Positions 61,792 through 64,000 of a stretch of DNA of 64,000 nt are shown in pieces. Position 1 is the first letter of the stretch; each line of letters opens with the position of its first letter. A model generated the notes under the pieces. That model did not search any database, was not told the origin of the DNA, and saw nothing but the letters and a program-made list of their open reading frames with translations. The translations under genes and the position numbers were made by a program. Origin of the DNA: Andreprevotia lacus DSM 23236 (GTDB lineage Bacteria > Pseudomonadota > Gammaproteobacteria > Burkholderiales > Chitinibacteraceae); NCBI RefSeq assembly GCF_900176275.1, contig NZ_FWXD01000014.1, positions 1 to 64,000 on the forward strand, in the 5' to 3' direction.

Positions 61792-63885
61792 ATGCTCAAT
61801 CGTTTCGCCCTGGCAGCCATTCCGGCTGCACTGTTTGCTGTTCATGCCTATGCCGCCTACCCGGCTTGGCAGGAAGGTACGACCTACACCGCCGGCACCT
61901 TCGTCAGCTACAACGGCCATGACTACAAATGTCTGGTTACGCACACTGCCTATGTAGGCGCCGGCTGGACCCCGTCCGGCACGCCGACACTGTGGCAGGA
62001 TCAGGGCGTGAGCAGCGGTGGGACGCCGACTCCGGCGCCCACCGCAACCCTGCAGCCAACTGCGACACCGAAACCGACCGCAACACCGGTACCAACGGCC
62101 AGCCCGACTGCAGCACCGACAGCAACACCCAAGCCCACCGCCACACCGGCACCGACAGCTACCCCGCTGCCGACTGCGACCCCGGCCCCGACCGCTGCAC
62201 CGACTGCCACACCGGCACCGTCGGCCGGTTGCTATACCGCGTGGAGCAGCAGCACTGCCTATAACGGTGGCGACAAGGTGACCTACAACGGCCGCAACTA
62301 TCAGGCCAAGTGGTGGACCCAGAACAATATCCCGTCGTCGAACACCGGCGACGGCCTGCCGTGGACCGACCTCGGCGCCTGCGGCGGCGTGAACCCGACC
62401 GCGACACCCGCACCGACCGCTGCCCCGACAGCCACACCGAAGCCGACCGCCACTCCGGTACCGACTTCGACCCCGACAGCCACACCGACCAACACGCCGA
62501 CGGCTACACCGAAACCGACAGCAACACCGGTTCCGACCGGCACACCGACCGCCACGCCGGCGCCGGTTGCCACCCCGGTGCCGACCTCGACCCCGGCTGC
62601 CTACAAGCCGCAGATCACTTACATCACCGCACCGGCCGGCTATCCGACCGATGCACAATTCAGCGCTGCAGAAACCGCACTGGCTTCGCAAGTCGGCACC
62701 GATTCGAGCACGCTGGCCCGCATCCGCGCCGCACTGGCCGTGCTGCCGGACGCACAAGTGAACGCAGTCACCGCCGGCAACAGCAACAACCCGGACAATG
62801 TGAAGCGCGTCGAGCGCATCATGAATGAAGCGAAGTTCGATTCGCTGTTCCCGGTGCGCAACGTGGCCTACACCTATGTGAACTTCCTGCGTGGCGTGGC
62901 CAAGTTCCCGGCGTATTGCACCACCTACACCGACGGCCGCGACAGCGATGCCATCTGCCGCAAGCTGCTGGCTACCTCGTTTGCCCACTTTGCGCAGGAA
63001 ACCGGTGCCAACTGGCCGGCACTGACCCCGGCCACCGCGCGCACCTACCCGGCGCAGAACAACCCGGTGCTGGCGACCATGGACCAGAACACCGCCATCC
63101 CGTCGTACAAGCAGGCACTGTGGTATCTGCGTGAGTCGGGTTACAACGAAGGCTCAGCAGTTGGCGCATACCAGGATTGCTTCCGTGGCGCCGGCAGCTC
63201 GATCTTCTCGATCTTCTACCCGTGCGGCCAGAACTCGGCCGGCCAGACGCTCGATTACTTCGGCCGTGGCTCCAAGCAGCTGTCGTGGAACTACAACTTT
63301 GGCCCGTTCAGCAAATCGCTGTATGGCGACGTGAACGTGCTGCTGGACAACCCGGGCCAGGTTGCCGACACCTGGCTGAATTTTGCCTCGGCCATCTGGT
63401 TTGCCGTGTATCCGCAATCGCCCAAGCCGCCAATGACCTGGGTGGTTGACGGTACTTGGGTGCCGAACGCAGTGGACGTGGCCAACGGCATGAGCCCTGG
63501 CTTTGGCGCCACCGTGCAGATCATCAACGGCGGCATCGAGTGCGGTGGCGGCGGTGCTGAAAAATCGCAGGTGCAGAACCGTATCGCAGCCTACAAATCG
63601 TTCACTGCCGAGCTGGGCGTGACGATTCCGGCCAACGAAGTACTGGGTTGCGCCAACATGAAGGGCTTCCAGCCGGGCTCGGCCGCGGCCACCAAGACCT
63701 ATCTGGACAAGAACTGGGGCTACAACGCCAACAACCCGGGCGGCGTGAGCTGGGCGTGCTCGCTGGTGGATTACCAGATGCCGTTCTCGCTGGCCAACCC
63801 GGGCGATTACAAGCAATGCGTCGATTACATGTTCCGTGGCCAGGTGAAGTTCAATGGCCAGGTCGTGATCGACAACACCAAGTAA
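61792..63885 (+). CDS. Secreted GH19 chitinase with two chitin-binding modules
   Basis: A 697-residue secreted enzyme: signal peptide (~1-21, ending AVHAYA), a CBM5/12-type module (~22-75, YPAWQEGTTYTAGTFVSYNG), a Pro/Thr linker of TPxPTA-type units (~78-145), a second CBM (~147-200, YTAWSSSTAYNGGDKVTYNG), a second Pro/Thr linker (to ~270), and a GH19 domain (~275-697). The GH19 core shows FAHFAQETGAN with the catalytic Glu and YFGRGSKQLSWNYNFG in the substrate groove. It cuts chitin with inversion and is exported through Sec. GGAGAGAG just upstream fixes the start. It is the clearest sign of a chitin-degrading lifestyle. Confidence 0.95.
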   Translation: MLNRFALAAIPAALFAVHAYAAYPAWQEGTTYTAGTFVSYNGHDYKCLVTHTAYVGAGWTPSGTPTLWQDQGVSSGGTPTPAPTATLQPTATPKPTATPVPTASPTAAPTATPKPTATPAPTATPLPTATPAPTAAPTATPAPSAGCYTAWSSSTAYNGGDKVTYNGRNYQAKWWTQNNIPSSNTGDGLPWTDLGACGGVNPTATPAPTAAPTATPKPTATPVPTSTPTATPTNTPTATPKPTATPVPTGTPTATPAPVATPVPTSTPAAYKPQITYITAPAGYPTDAQFSAAETALASQVGTDSSTLARIRAALAVLPDAQVNAVTAGNSNNPDNVKRVERIMNEAKFDSLFPVRNVAYTYVNFLRGVAKFPAYCTTYTDGRDSDAICRKLLATSFAHFAQETGANWPALTPATARTYPAQNNPVLATMDQNTAIPSYKQALWYLRESGYNEGSAVGAYQDCFRGAGSSIFSIFYPCGQNSAGQTLDYFGRGSKQLSWNYNFGPFSKSLYGDVNVLLDNPGQVADTWLNFASAIWFAVYPQSPKPPMTWVVDGTWVPNAVDVANGMSPGFGATVQIINGGIECGGGGAEKSQVQNRIAAYKSFTAELGVTIPANEVLGCANMKGFQPGSAAATKTYLDKNWGYNANNPGGVSWACSLVDYQMPFSLANPGDYKQCVDYMFRGQVKFNGQVVIDNTK

Positions 63886-63906
63886 CAACCGAGCAGCAGG
63901 AACTTG

Positions 63907-63936
63907 AACGGCGACCTTAGGGTCGCCGTTTTTTTA
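63907..63936 (+). terminator. Terminator after the chitinase gene
   Basis: AACGGCGACC (63907-63916), TTAG loop, GGTCGCCGTT (63921-63930), then a run of T. 21 bases after the stop codon. The final 64 bases of the window show nothing recognisable. Confidence 0.93.
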
Positions 63937-64000
63937 TCTACTTAAGCTCGCACCAGTTATTGCGATAACGATCAAGCTACCTTGGCTTGCACGATTTCTT

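Overview
The window reads as a GC-rich betaproteobacterial chromosome, most likely from the order Neisseriales (Chitinibacteraceae or Chromobacteriaceae type). Pointers are a tandem pair of LpxL-like acyltransferases divergent from metK (an arrangement I recall from Neisseria), a SAH riboswitch before ahcY, a Gcr-type 'site-specific recombinase' membrane protein, and a large GH19 chitinase with chitin-binding modules. The assignment rests on gene content, not on a search. No rRNA, tRNA or CRISPR array was seen.

Layout. 1-345: the right end of an IS4-family element. 0.4-3.8 kb: a patatin-like protein with an Ala/Lys/Pro tail and two lipid A acyltransferases. 3.9-16.8 kb: a region rich in S-adenosylmethionine genes: metK, a rhodanese, an SpeD / membrane SpeE / FAD-lipoprotein / DUF350 / SPFH-SHOCT / DUF4178 island, a CorC/PaeA-like transporter, ahcY behind its riboswitch, and metF. 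17-24.5 kb: an AraC regulator with an EamA exporter, envelope proteins, a 2OG-Fe(II) oxygenase, the Gcr-like protein and a Fur-box exbBD operon. 24.6-27.3 kb: a MITE, a chemoreceptor, a cupin protein and a cysteine-cluster protein.

27.5-42.4 kb is a glycan/glycolipid locus: two YYY-type (DUF2298-like) polytopic proteins, a third large membrane protein, two GtrA + GT2 pairs, an acyltransferase-3 protein, a GT39/PMT-like transferase, an FAD oxidoreductase and a flippase-like protein. A second copy of the MITE sits exactly at the stop codon of the third large membrane protein. 42.6-47 kb: a YidB-family protein, an acid-shock (Asr)-like repeat protein, and an overlapping HDOD / PAS-GGDEF-EAL pair. 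47.2-53.9 kb: dppABCDF and an RsuA-type pseudouridine synthase. 54-59 kb: a YfbM-like protein and a lipoprotein sulfatase with its anaerobic maturase. 59.4-64 kb: Maf, RlmH, an RluA-type pseudouridine synthase and the GH19 chitinase.

The most unusual unit is the 5.4-12.1 kb island. It combines decarboxy-SAM production, a membrane-anchored aminopropyltransferase and an FAD lipoprotein with membrane-stress type proteins (DUF350, SPFH-SHOCT, double zinc-ribbon DUF4178), and it sits among genes that make and recycle SAM. Other notable items are a 264-bp MITE in two copies with CTAG flanks, a composite palindromic intergenic repeat in four copies, an expanded Asr-like protein, and a sulfatase whose active-site motif looks Ser-type with an Ile at the usual Pro/Ala position.
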